From: Natronobiforma cellulositropha
GTDB taxonomy: Archaea; Halobacteriota; Halobacteria; Halobacteriales; Natrialbaceae
Reading direction: 5' to 3'
Assembly: GCF_025629245.1 (NCBI RefSeq)
Contig: NZ_JANZXN010000060.1
Coordinates: 1-64,000 of the forward strand
DNA: 64,000 nucleotides
Positions within the stretch are counted from its first letter, which is position 1, and the number at the start of each line of letters is the position of its first letter. The translations under genes and the position numbers were made by a program. Below, one piece after another: positions 16,912 to 23,816 of the stretch. The notes under the pieces were generated by a model. That model was not told the DNA's origin. It did no database searches and was given only the letters and a program-made list of their open reading frames with translations.

Positions 16912-18420
16912 ATGGCCGGCACCCCCTCACAGCTCCCGGATCGGTGGCGGCTGCTCACAGCCCTGATCGGCGGGACGGCGGCCACCGCTGGCTCGTTCGC
17001 CTACGCCGGACTCACCCCGGCGTTCGTCGGTGAACCGGCGTCGGCGTTCGTCGTGGACACGACCCCCGGTATCGTGATTACCACCGTCCTCGAGACGCTG
17101 GGCCCGCTCGCCCAGCCGGTCAGCTTCGCCCTCGCCCTCGCGGTCATCACGGCCCTGCTGAGCGCAACGGCCCTCCTCGCGCTCGAGATCGAAGTCACGC
17201 TCGAGCGCCAGTACGTCGCGGTTCCGGCGACGGCACTCGGCGTCTGGCTGGTGACGGCTGGTCTCACCGGGTCGACGACCGGATCGCTCGCGGCGGCGGT
17301 CCCGGCGGCGGCAGCCGTCGGCATCGTCGAGTTCGCGAGCGCGAACGACCCGCTGAGCGTCCGACGGGACCGAACTCCCGACCGGCGGAAGCGGGCGACG
17401 CTCCAGGCGGGCTTCGGCACGCTCTCGCTGTCGGGACTCGCCTACGTCGCGGGCCGACGGCGGACGCCCGACTCGAGCGTTCCCTACCTCGACGGTGGCG
17501 TCGACGCCCCGCTCGCAGAGCGGCGACTGCTCCGGGAGGCCGACCGCGAGTCGTTCGACTTACCGGACGCACCGGGGCTGGTGAGCCGAATCGGCGAGTT
17601 CTACACCATCGACATCAACACGATCGATCCGATCGTCGAGTCGGCGACCTGGGAGCTGTCGATCACCGGAGCCGTCGCGACCGAACGCACGATCGACTAC
17701 GACGAGTTGCGCGAGCGCCCCGCCGAGCGCTTCTTCAGCACGCTTCGCTGCGTCGGCGAGGGACTCAACGACCGCGAGATGGACACCGCCGTCTGGACCG
17801 GCGTCCCCCTGGCTGACGTCCTCGAGGAGGTCGGTCCCGAGGGCGAGTACGCCGTCGCCCACGCCACCGACGGCTTCTGGAACACGATCACGCGCGAGGA
17901 ACTCGAGCGCTCCTACCTCGTCTACGGCATGAACGGGCGGGTGTTACCGCGGGAACACGGCCACCCGGTTCGCCTGCTCGTCCCCGGCAACTGGGGCGAG
18001 GTGAACGTCAAGTGGCTCACCGAGATCGAACTCACCGACGAGGACCGTGACGGCTACTGGGAGGAACGCGGCTGGGACGGCACCGGCGAGGTGCGCACCG
18101 TCGCGAAACTCTGGTCGGTCGACCACCACGACGACGGAACGGCGACCGTCGGCGGCCACGCCTACGCCGGCCGACGCGGAATCGACCGCGTCGAGGTCTC
18201 GAGCGACGGTGGCGAGACCTGGACCGACGCCGAACTCGGTCCCGAGTTCGACGCACCCGACGTCTGGCGACAGTGGCGACACACGGTCGACCTCGCAGAC
18301 GAGCCGCGCGAGGTCGTCGTCAGAGCGGTCGACGGCGAGGGGAACCTCCAGCCGGAAACGGAGTCGGAACCGGTTCCCGACGGCTCGAGCGGCTGGGTGT
18401 CCCGGGTGATCGAACCGTGA
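16912..18420 (+). CDS. Membrane-anchored sulfite-oxidase-family molybdopterin enzyme
   Basis: This 502-residue protein has about four N-terminal transmembrane segments (to about residue 145), then a molybdopterin domain. The Mo-ligand Cys is in STLRCVGEG (about 280). The HGHPVRLLVPGNWG and VKWLTEIE motifs follow, then a C-terminal dimerisation domain (GIDRVEVSSDGGETW). The family oxidises sulfite or acts on sulfoxides, so electrons could pass to a membrane or copper acceptor. The fused membrane anchor is unusual for soluble sulfite oxidases. It is in an operon with the Met/Asp protein upstream and overlaps the winged-helix gene downstream (GTGA). Confidence 0.88.
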   Translation: MAGTPSQLPDRWRLLTALIGGTAATAGSFAYAGLTPAFVGEPASAFVVDTTPGIVITTVLETLGPLAQPVSFALALAVITALLSATALLALEIEVTLERQYVAVPATALGVWLVTAGLTGSTTGSLAAAVPAAAAVGIVEFASANDPLSVRRDRTPDRRKRATLQAGFGTLSLSGLAYVAGRRRTPDSSVPYLDGGVDAPLAERRLLREADRESFDLPDAPGLVSRIGEFYTIDINTIDPIVESATWELSITGAVATERTIDYDELRERPAERFFSTLRCVGEGLNDREMDTAVWTGVPLADVLEEVGPEGEYAVAHATDGFWNTITREELERSYLVYGMNGRVLPREHGHPVRLLVPGNWGEVNVKWLTEIELTDEDRDGYWEERGWDGTGEVRTVAKLWSVDHHDDGTATVGGHAYAGRRGIDRVEVSSDGGETWTDAELGPEFDAPDVWRQWRHTVDLADEPREVVVRAVDGEGNLQPETESEPVPDGSSGWVSRVIEP

Positions 18421-18755
18421 GCCGGGAGACGCTCGAGCGATCCGACGGCGAGCGTACCCGGGCGTTCGAACGGACCGCCTGGGAACTCTTCGGAACGGGC
18501 ACCGGCAGCGACACCCGGTGTCGGCTCGTCGCCGAACTCGAGGCGAACGGCCCGCTCAACGCGAACCAGCTGGCGAGCGCGCTCGAGTGTGACTACACGA
18601 CGGTTCGTCACCACCTCGAGCGGCTGAGCGAGACCGGGTTCGTCGTCACCGACGGTCCCGAGCGGGGCTACGACGTGCGGTACCGACTCGGCGACGCGCT
18701 CGCGAGGAACTGGCCGTGGGTGGACACACAGTGGCTCGAGTCGACGAGTAGGTGA
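18417..18755 (+). CDS. Winged helix-turn-helix regulator
   Basis: This 112-residue protein carries a helix-turn-helix (NANQLASALECDYTTVRHHL) with a small wing, closely related to the regulator at 19523-19804. The GTG at 18417 overlaps the upstream stop; a longer frame from 18273 would lie wholly over the sulfite oxidase. A small membrane gene begins three bases after its stop. It probably controls this operon. Confidence 0.85.
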   Translation: MSRETLERSDGERTRAFERTAWELFGTGTGSDTRCRLVAELEANGPLNANQLASALECDYTTVRHHLERLSETGFVVTDGPERGYDVRYRLGDALARNWPWVDTQWLESTSR

Positions 18756-18758
18756 GAG

Positions 18759-19055
18759 ATGGAGTGGAGCACGCCGCTGGCCGCCGCGCTCGTGTTGTCG
18801 GCGGCCAACCTGCTGTTGCTGTGCGTGCTCGTCGCGGTCTGGCTGGGAAACTACCGCACCTTCCGGCGGCGCGAGTTGCTGGCGTTGTGTTGTTTCGCGG
18901 TCGTCCTCGCCGGTGAGAACGCCGCTGCGCTCGTCTTTCACCTCGGCATGAGTATGTTCTACGCCGAGACAGCGGGGGCGCTCGCCGTCGCGACGACGCT
19001 GCGAGCGCTACAGTTCGTCGCGCTCTGCTTTCTGGCGTGGGCGACGCTCCAGTGA
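18759..19055 (+). CDS. Small membrane protein paired with winged-helix gene
   Basis: This 98-residue protein has three hydrophobic segments and the conserved stretches YRTF, VVLAGEN and ALQFVALCFLAW, nearly the same as its neighbour at 19103-19393. It is the last gene of the Met/Asp-sulfite oxidase operon. Its function is unknown. A role in sensing membrane or respiratory state for the regulator just upstream is inferred from gene order only. Confidence 0.75.
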   Translation: MEWSTPLAAALVLSAANLLLLCVLVAVWLGNYRTFRRRELLALCCFAVVLAGENAAALVFHLGMSMFYAETAGALAVATTLRALQFVALCFLAWATLQ

Positions 19056-19102
19056 GCAGTGACGAGGGTCGGGACGCGTGAGAGCGTAGAGACGAGACGG
19101 CG

Positions 19103-19393
19103 TCACTTGAGGGTGACGTAGGCGAGGAAACACAGCGCGACGAACTGGAGACCGCGCAAGAGCGCGACGACCCCCTGGACGGTCGGATCGGAGGCGTAGA
19201 ACATCCCCGTCGAGAAGAAGAAGTAGATCGCCGCCGCGTTCTCGAGCGCGAGGACGGCGCTGAACGCCAACAGCCCGAGGACGAGCGGCGTCTTGAACCG
19301 GCGGTAGTTCTGGAGCCAGACGTACGTGAGGACGACGAGCAACGCGAGATTGGCCCCCGAGAGAACCGCTGCGGCGGTGAGTTCGGTCGACAT
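19103..19393 (-). CDS. Small membrane protein, paralogue of the 18759 gene
   Basis: This 96-residue protein has three hydrophobic segments. It shares NYRRFK, VLALENAAA, GMFYA and LQFVALCFLA with the protein encoded at 18759-19055, which lies head-on to it. I start at the ATG at 19393, which aligns with that paralogue and has GGTGAG a fitting distance upstream; 19399 is an alternative. It follows the winged-helix gene on the same strand after about 130 bases. Confidence 0.78.
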   Translation of the reverse strand: MSTELTAAAVLSGANLALLVVLTYVWLQNYRRFKTPLVLGLLAFSAVLALENAAAIYFFFSTGMFYASDPTVQGVVALLRGLQFVALCFLAYVTLK

Positions 19394-19522
19394 CGCCATC
19401 TCACTCACCCGCCTCCGTGTTCGCGTCGCTCACTCGCCGGCGAGACACCCGCGAGCGCTCGCTCGGTGGTGCCCATCCGGGCGTCGGTTCGTTCGGTGCA
19501 GTCGGGTCGGTGCTGTGCGCTC

Positions 19523-19804
19523 TCATGCGTGCTCAAGTTTCTCCGTGATCGCCTCGAACTCCTCCCAGTGACGGGTGAACTGATCGGTGAGGAAGTACAG
19601 TTCGCCGTAGGTCTGGCCACCCGTCTCGACGACGTTGTGATCGACGAGCATCTCGAGGTGGTGGCGGACGGTGTTGTACCCCAGGTCGAGTTCGGTCGCC
19701 AACTGGTTGGCGTTGCGCGGGCGGTCGTCGAGGGCTCTGATGATCCGTGCCCGGTTCTCACCGCCGCGTGTCCCGGCGATGAGGTACCACAACGCCTTCT
19801 CCAT
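19523..19804 (-). CDS. Winged helix-turn-helix regulator
   Basis: This 93-residue protein has an ArsR-like winged helix (NANQLATELDLGYNTVRHHL). I start at the ATG at 19804, with a GGAGATCG ribosome-binding site in front; a GTG at 19825 is possible. It and its downstream membrane gene are the mirror image of the pair at 18417-19055. It is divergent from the zinc-ribbon gene. Confidence 0.86.
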   Translation of the reverse strand: MEKALWYLIAGTRGGENRARIIRALDDRPRNANQLATELDLGYNTVRHHLEMLVDHNVVETGGQTYGELYFLTDQFTRHWEEFEAITEKLEHA

Positions 19805-19926
19805 CGATCTCCATCGGCGATTCACACGGTCACCTCAAAAGTGTACGTATTGTGGTCGCAGAAACGAACCCCGACTCGAGTGCGAGCCGGACTGGACCAC
19901 ACCGCTCGCGACCGCACCGCCGCGGG

Positions 19927-19934
19927 TTTATATA
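19927..19934 (+). promoter_or_regulatory. TATA box of the zinc-ribbon gene
   Basis: A perfect archaeal box TTTATATA sits 23-30 nt before the ATG at 19957, so the transcript is probably leaderless. Confidence 0.7.
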
Positions 19935-19956
19935 CGATGGCCGGACCAGCGTCGCC

Positions 19957-20712
19957 ATGCTCGACGACTCGATCAGGGTCCTCGCCGGTGACTGTACGGT
20001 CATCGCCGACGGGGCGAGTAGAGAGGAGTACCGCGGCCGCGTGACGACCGTGGTCAAACCCGACAACACCGTCCTCGTCCACGACGTCGACGGCTACCAG
20101 CCCGTCGCCTGGCTCACCCGTGCCGACAGCATCTCGAGTACGAGCGATCCGAGCGGGTTCAGCGTCGTCGCCCACAAAGGCGAGCAGACGCTCCGCATCG
20201 CCGCCCACGACCAGGACGGCTTCGGCCAGTATCCGGCGTCCCCGGCCGGAACGCCCGTCGGCGACTGCCCCGACTGTGGCGGGGCGCTCGTGCGTTCGTC
20301 GGACGTCCACTGTCTCGACTGTGGCGAGCGCTACGGCGTCCCGAGCGACGCGACCGTCCGCGAGGAGCGCTGTGGGTGTGGTCTCCCGCGGATGCGCGTC
20401 GAACGCGGTCTCGCCTTCGACGTCTGTCTCGACCGGCGCTGTGAGTCACTCGACGAGACCGTCCGCGAAGCGTTCGACCGCGAGTGGGCGTGTCCCGAGT
20501 GCGGTGGCGACCTGCGGATTCTGCGGCGCGGCGGTCTCCTCGCCGGCTGTGAACACTACCCCGACTGCGAAGCCGGTTACGTCATCCCTTCGGGCCTGCT
20601 GGACGGCGAGTGTGGCTGTGGACTGCCCGCCTTCGACACCCCGAGCGGGCGGCGCTGTCTCGACGCAACCTGCGAGGAGATCCTCGAGACCCCCGCCGTC
20701 GAGCGCGGCTGA
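19957..20712 (+). CDS. DUF91-like protein with topoisomerase-type zinc ribbons
   Basis: This 251-residue protein has an N-terminal beta-rich domain (about 1-85), resembling the N-terminal part of NucS/DUF91 proteins, then a cysteine-rich half. That half has CPDCGG and HCLDCG, a CGCG loop, CPECGGDLR with GCEHYPDCEAGY (topoisomerase IA-type zinc ribbon), and a final CGCGLPAFD block. It is predicted to bind nucleic acid; catalysis is unproven. It sits one gene before endA on the same strand. Confidence 0.75.
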   Translation: MLDDSIRVLAGDCTVIADGASREEYRGRVTTVVKPDNTVLVHDVDGYQPVAWLTRADSISSTSDPSGFSVVAHKGEQTLRIAAHDQDGFGQYPASPAGTPVGDCPDCGGALVRSSDVHCLDCGERYGVPSDATVREERCGCGLPRMRVERGLAFDVCLDRRCESLDETVREAFDREWACPECGGDLRILRRGGLLAGCEHYPDCEAGYVIPSGLLDGECGCGLPAFDTPSGRRCLDATCEEILETPAVERG

Positions 20713-20765
20713 TCCCGAACGCGGCCGATCGCAGTCCCTTTGTCTCGAGCGGCCGAGCGACGCGT

Positions 20766-21833
20766 ATGGGACATGGACTCGAGGGGCGGTTCGTCAGCAC
20801 GGACGCCCACACAGACGGCGTCGTCCACGTCGCGGGCGACGCCCGCCAGCGCTTTCACGACGCCCGCGGCTACGGCTACCCGCTCGAGGGCAACGAGATC
20901 GCCCTCGCCCCCGTCGAAGCGGCCCACCTCCTCTACCGGGGCGACCTCGAGTCGGTGGTCGTCGACGACGAGCCACTCGGTTTTCGCGAATTCGTCGCGC
21001 GCGAACCCGGTGTCGACTTCGGCGTCCGCTTTCTCGTCTACGCCGACCTGCGCTCGCGCGGCTTCTACCTCTCACCGGCGACCGAGCCGTGGCTCGAGTC
21101 GCCCCCGGCGAGTGACTTCGCGGTCTTCCCCCGCGGGAAGGGACCGCGAGACGGCGCGGTCGAGTACGCCCTCCGCGTCGTCGGCGAGCGGACCGACCTC
21201 CCCGCAGGCGACCTCCGCGAGGGCGTCCTCGCCGTCGTCGACGAAGAGGGGGAGATCACCTACTTCGCCGTCTCGCGCGAGGAGATCACGGGTACGAGCG
21301 ACGACAGCTTTCCGGCCGACGGCCCGTTCGAGGCGGACTTACTCGCCGACCGGGTCGTCGTCTGGGAGCCGCCGCTCGCACTCTACGAACGGACGTTCTA
21401 CGGCCAGCCACTCGAGGGACGGGAGTACGACGACCCGACGCTCCAGTGTTCGCTGCTCGAGGCGGCCCACCTCGCAGAGGCGGGCGTCCTCGACCTCTCT
21501 GTCGAGACCGTCTCCGAACGCGGGCGGGCGGTCGAGGGAGCACGCTTCGAGCGCCGCCTGGCGGTATACACCGCGCTCCGGGAGTCCGGCGTGGTGCCGA
21601 AGACCGGCTACAAGTTCGGCGCGGACTTCCGGACCTACGCCGACGTGGAGTCGGTCGAGAACCTGGGCCACTCCGAATTCCTCGTCCGGGTCCACCCCGC
21701 CGAGTACGTCTTCGAGCCGCGTGCGCTCGCCCTCGACGTTCGACTCGCCCACGGCGTCAGAAAGACCATCGTCTTCGCGCTGGTCGACGGCGAGGAGATC
21801 GAGTGGTGGTCGCTCGAGCGGCTGACGCCCTGA
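20766..21833 (+). CDS. endA: tRNA-splicing endonuclease (duplicated-domain type)
   Basis: This 355-residue enzyme cuts introns at bulge-helix-bulge sites in pre-tRNA and pre-rRNA. The length fits the fused two-repeat form used by haloarchaea. The C-terminal half carries the catalytic Tyr (YKFGADFRTY), His (FLVRVHP) and Lys (VRKTIVFA). The N-terminal half repeats the fold with degenerate residues. Start ATG at 20766; an in-frame extension upstream is antisense-like and unsupported. Confidence 0.95.
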   Translation: MGHGLEGRFVSTDAHTDGVVHVAGDARQRFHDARGYGYPLEGNEIALAPVEAAHLLYRGDLESVVVDDEPLGFREFVAREPGVDFGVRFLVYADLRSRGFYLSPATEPWLESPPASDFAVFPRGKGPRDGAVEYALRVVGERTDLPAGDLREGVLAVVDEEGEITYFAVSREEITGTSDDSFPADGPFEADLLADRVVVWEPPLALYERTFYGQPLEGREYDDPTLQCSLLEAAHLAEAGVLDLSVETVSERGRAVEGARFERRLAVYTALRESGVVPKTGYKFGADFRTYADVESVENLGHSEFLVRVHPAEYVFEPRALALDVRLAHGVRKTIVFALVDGEEIEWWSLERLTP

Positions 21834-21865
21834 GTCGATGGCTCTCGTTCGTTACGATCTCCGTC

Positions 21866-21901
21866 GGGGATTCCCGCGCCTGTAGGCGCGAGAGGATGTC
21901 A
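21866..21901 (+). mobile_element. Possible IS200/IS605-type (TnpB-associated) terminal end, scar
   Basis: This stretch has a short hairpin, CGCGCC-TGTA-GGCGCG at 21875-21890, followed by GAGAGGATGTC. Haloarchaeal IS200/IS605 elements and their deletion derivatives commonly end in a GC hairpin followed by GAGGATGTCA. No tnpA or tnpB gene, nor a second end, is present, and endA ends only 33 bases upstream. It is best read as a residue of an excised or decayed element, from memory of the family. Confidence 0.45.
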
Positions 21902-21911
21902 CACAGATCAC

Positions 21912-22340
21912 TCACTCGAGCAACTCCCGATTCCGGTCTGTGACCCACTCGAGAACCTCGAAGACCACGTCGAGGTGGTATTCGGTCTCGAGTGGCGGCG
22001 GCTCGACGCCGGACGCGTCCGGCGGTGGATGGAAGTGGGCCCGAGTGGCGTCCGGTCTCGGGTGGCGATCCCACCGACACTGCCAGCGTCCCTCCTCGTG
22101 ACGCTCGAGATAGTGGACGGTGTAGTCTCCGCCGACGAACCAGTGGACGTCGAGGCGAACCTCAGTCACCGACGCCGGATAGCGCGTGTCGTCCAACTCG
22201 AGTTCGAGCACTCTCGGCGAGATGGAATCGGGGCGGAACGCCCACCCGGATACGAGGGGGTGGGTCGTCGCCCGTCGAGCGAGCACGTCGAGGGTCTCGA
22301 CGTCGAGCGGTCCGCTCGGCGCTTCGTCTCGGCCGCTCAC
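21912..22340 (-). CDS. Small protein, candidate toxin of a TumE-like pair
   Basis: This 142-residue protein starts with GTG at 22340, three bases after the stop of the regulator upstream. It has a beta-strand-rich middle, VHWFVGGDYTVHYLER, then WDRHPRPDATRAHFHPPPDA and a C-terminal helix. The pattern resembles haloarchaeal TumE-type (DUF6516) proteins, which sit downstream of winged-helix regulators. I do not assert a toxic activity. Confidence 0.7.
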   Translation of the reverse strand: MSGRDEAPSGPLDVETLDVLARRATTHPLVSGWAFRPDSISPRVLELELDDTRYPASVTEVRLDVHWFVGGDYTVHYLERHEEGRWQCRWDRHPRPDATRAHFHPPPDASGVEPPPLETEYHLDVVFEVLEWVTDRNRELLE

Positions 22341-22343
22341 GGT

Positions 22344-22865
22344 TCAGACCCGCGCTCGCCCGTCGTTCGACGATGCCAGGCGCTGGACGGCCCGTTTCAG
22401 GAGCGGAACGTCCCGGCGGATCGTCCGCCACTCGGTGAGGTCTTCCCACCGCTCGTGAAGCTCGTCGTGGCCCTCCGTCGGGTCGTCCGGAACCGTCACG
22501 GCGTCGGGACCCGGGACCCCGTATCGCTCCTGAAGCGCCCGGTCCGTCTCGAGGAGGTCCTCGAGCCGGGCTCGAAGCTCGCTCTCGTCGTGTTCCCGAA
22601 CGAGCGTTTCGACCCGCTTCCACCGAACGTACGACGGATTGCGTCGGTATCCCGCTGGCCGCGAGTCCGTTCGCTGTGCGATTCCCATCTCGACGAGTTG
22701 CTCGAGCGCCCCTCGAGCGCCGTTTTCAGAGCACTCGGCCCACTCCGCGAACTGCCGTGCGGACACGGCGTCGGCCGTTCCAACGAGCACGTCGTACACC
22801 CGCTGGAACGTGGTCTGGTCGCCAGTCCACCGCTTCCGGGGATCCTCGTGTGTGCGGCCGGCCAT
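22344..22865 (-). CDS. Winged-helix regulator (DUF7342-like), candidate antitoxin
   Basis: This 173-residue protein has a helix-turn-helix near residues 25-65 (VSARQFAEWAECSENGARGAL), then a helical, charged C-terminal half (RARLEDLLETDRALQERYG). I start at the ATG at 22865; the longer frame to 23036 has no support. A perfect palindrome lies between its TATA box and ATG, so it probably represses itself. It forms a likely operon with the gene downstream at 21912-22340. The antitoxin role is inference. Confidence 0.82.
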   Translation of the reverse strand: MAGRTHEDPRKRWTGDQTTFQRVYDVLVGTADAVSARQFAEWAECSENGARGALEQLVEMGIAQRTDSRPAGYRRNPSYVRWKRVETLVREHDESELRARLEDLLETDRALQERYGVPGPDAVTVPDDPTEGHDELHERWEDLTEWRTIRRDVPLLKRAVQRLASSNDGRARV

Positions 22866-22901
22866 GGCCGAACTTCGGCCCGGGAGCGCATATATCTTTA
22901 C
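22866..22901 (-). promoter_or_regulatory. Promoter with palindromic operator for the regulator pair
   Basis: 22866-22880 is a perfect inverted repeat, GGCCGAA-G-TTCGGCC on the minus strand, touching the ATG at 22865. The TATA-like AAAGATATATG is at 22889-22901. The repeat covers the space where transcription would begin, a classic site for autorepression. Confidence 0.65.
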
Positions 22902-23183
22902 CAGGGCACACATATCTGTATCCGTTGTGAGCGCTACGACCGCTCGTCCAACGCGACGTGGCCGAGTCGGACCGAGACCTCGACACACGAGTCGGTGCGT
23001 GAGAACACCCCTCGGTGGCAGAGGTCTCGTCAGCAACCGTCTGCGAACCGACCCGGCTACGGCAAGGCTATCGCCCGCGTCTCCCCCAATCGTGTGCCGA
23101 AGACCACCTCCTGTCCACGTCGTCGGTGATGGGTCGTGTTTAGTTAGGCGAAAACCAGCCGACCAACCGCCGCTGGGTGGGGC
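22902..23183. other. Intergenic stretch without a recognisable gene
   Basis: The several open frames on both strands here overlap one another and show no domain. Part of the left end is the divergent promoter region of the regulator pair. At 23129 the sequence GGGTCGTGTTTAGTTAGG begins a segment that leads into the inverted repeat at 23184. Confidence 0.4.
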
Positions 23184-23286
23184 TGAAAGGGGCGACGCTC
23201 TCGAGGTGTAAGACGACGCAAGAACCGCAGGACGAAGTCCGAGGATCGCAGCGAGTCGCAGCCCTCGAGAGCGTCGGGGCTTTCTG
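23184..23286. repeat. Structured inverted repeat, candidate dispersed element
   Basis: GACGCTCTCGAG (23194-23205) and its exact complement CTCGAGAGCGTC (23264-23275) form a 12-bp stem around a 58-nt loop; pairing extends outward to GAAAG with a three-base mismatch. Inside the loop is a smaller hairpin, GGAC-GAA-GTCC. The segment has no sound reading frame. I recall very similar sequences between genes in other haloarchaea, so it may be a repeat family. Confidence 0.45.
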
Positions 23287-23342
23287 GGCGTTCGCAGCCA
23301 ACGAATCGGCGGATCGAGCTAAAGTAAACACCACCCGGTGAT

Positions 23343-23429
23343 GAAAACGAACCCTTTTTGCGATTCACGGCGGGAGTAGGTGACAATCGATGACAGGCGA
23401 CACCGACGACGAGACCCGGCCCGACGGCG
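23343..23429. repeat. Duplicated trpS 5' region, copy A
   Basis: 87 bases with 84 identical to 23730-23816. It covers the promoter-proximal region and the first codons of trpS, but stops after codon 13 and runs into unrelated sequence. The two copies are 387 bases apart. Confidence 0.9.
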
Positions 23430-23500
23430 CCGTGGTGTGCAATCCTGACGGCCCTGTCACTGGTATCCGAGTAGCTCTCCAATCATCTCCAGCACCATAA
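23390..23500 (+). pseudogene. Truncated trpS start, fused to unrelated sequence
   Basis: An ATG with the same 13 residues as TrpS (MTGDTDDETRPDG) is followed by 23 unrelated codons and a stop. If the copied upstream region is active it would make a 36-residue peptide. It is read as a remnant of the duplication. Confidence 0.7.
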
Positions 23501-23630
23501 ATATTGGAAGGGCGATCAGAAAGATGTAGAGGAGGAATACTGCGGGCAGCATCTCGACACCACCGCTCACGAAAAAGTCTACTATCAGGGTATATGCAAT
23601 GATGGCGAGTAGCCACTCCTGTTTATTCAT
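23457..23630 (-). CDS. 57-residue predicted membrane protein in a low-GC insert
   Basis: The reading frame is MNKQEWLLAIIAYTLIVDFF... to GYQ, with two hydrophobic segments (about 6-22 and 28-50). It is too short for routine gene calling. Codons such as ATA, AAT and GTA are unlike the neighbouring genes. A TATA-like AATATAAATATT precedes the ATG on its strand. The frame lies wholly between the two trpS copies, so it looks imported. No family is recognised. Confidence 0.55.
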   Translation of the reverse strand: MNKQEWLLAIIAYTLIVDFFVSGGVEMLPAVFLLYIFLIALPIFMVLEMIGELLGYQ

Positions 23631-23729
23631 GAATATTTATATTTAGATGACTCCTTTACCGTTTTCGATCTGCTACAGTGACACCACTCGAGCCCGACCA
23701 CGATACGTACGGTTCACTCTCGGAGTCGC

Positions 23730-23816
23730 GAAAACGAACCCTTTTTGCGCTTCACAGCGGGAGTAGGTGACAATCAATGACAGGCGACACCGACGACGAG
23801 ACCCGGCCCGACGGCG
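23730..23816. repeat. Duplicated trpS 5' region, copy B (functional)
   Basis: The second copy of the 87-base repeat at 23343-23429 is continuous with the full trpS gene starting at 23777. Three mismatches separate the two copies, so the duplication is fairly recent or kept uniform. Confidence 0.9.
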
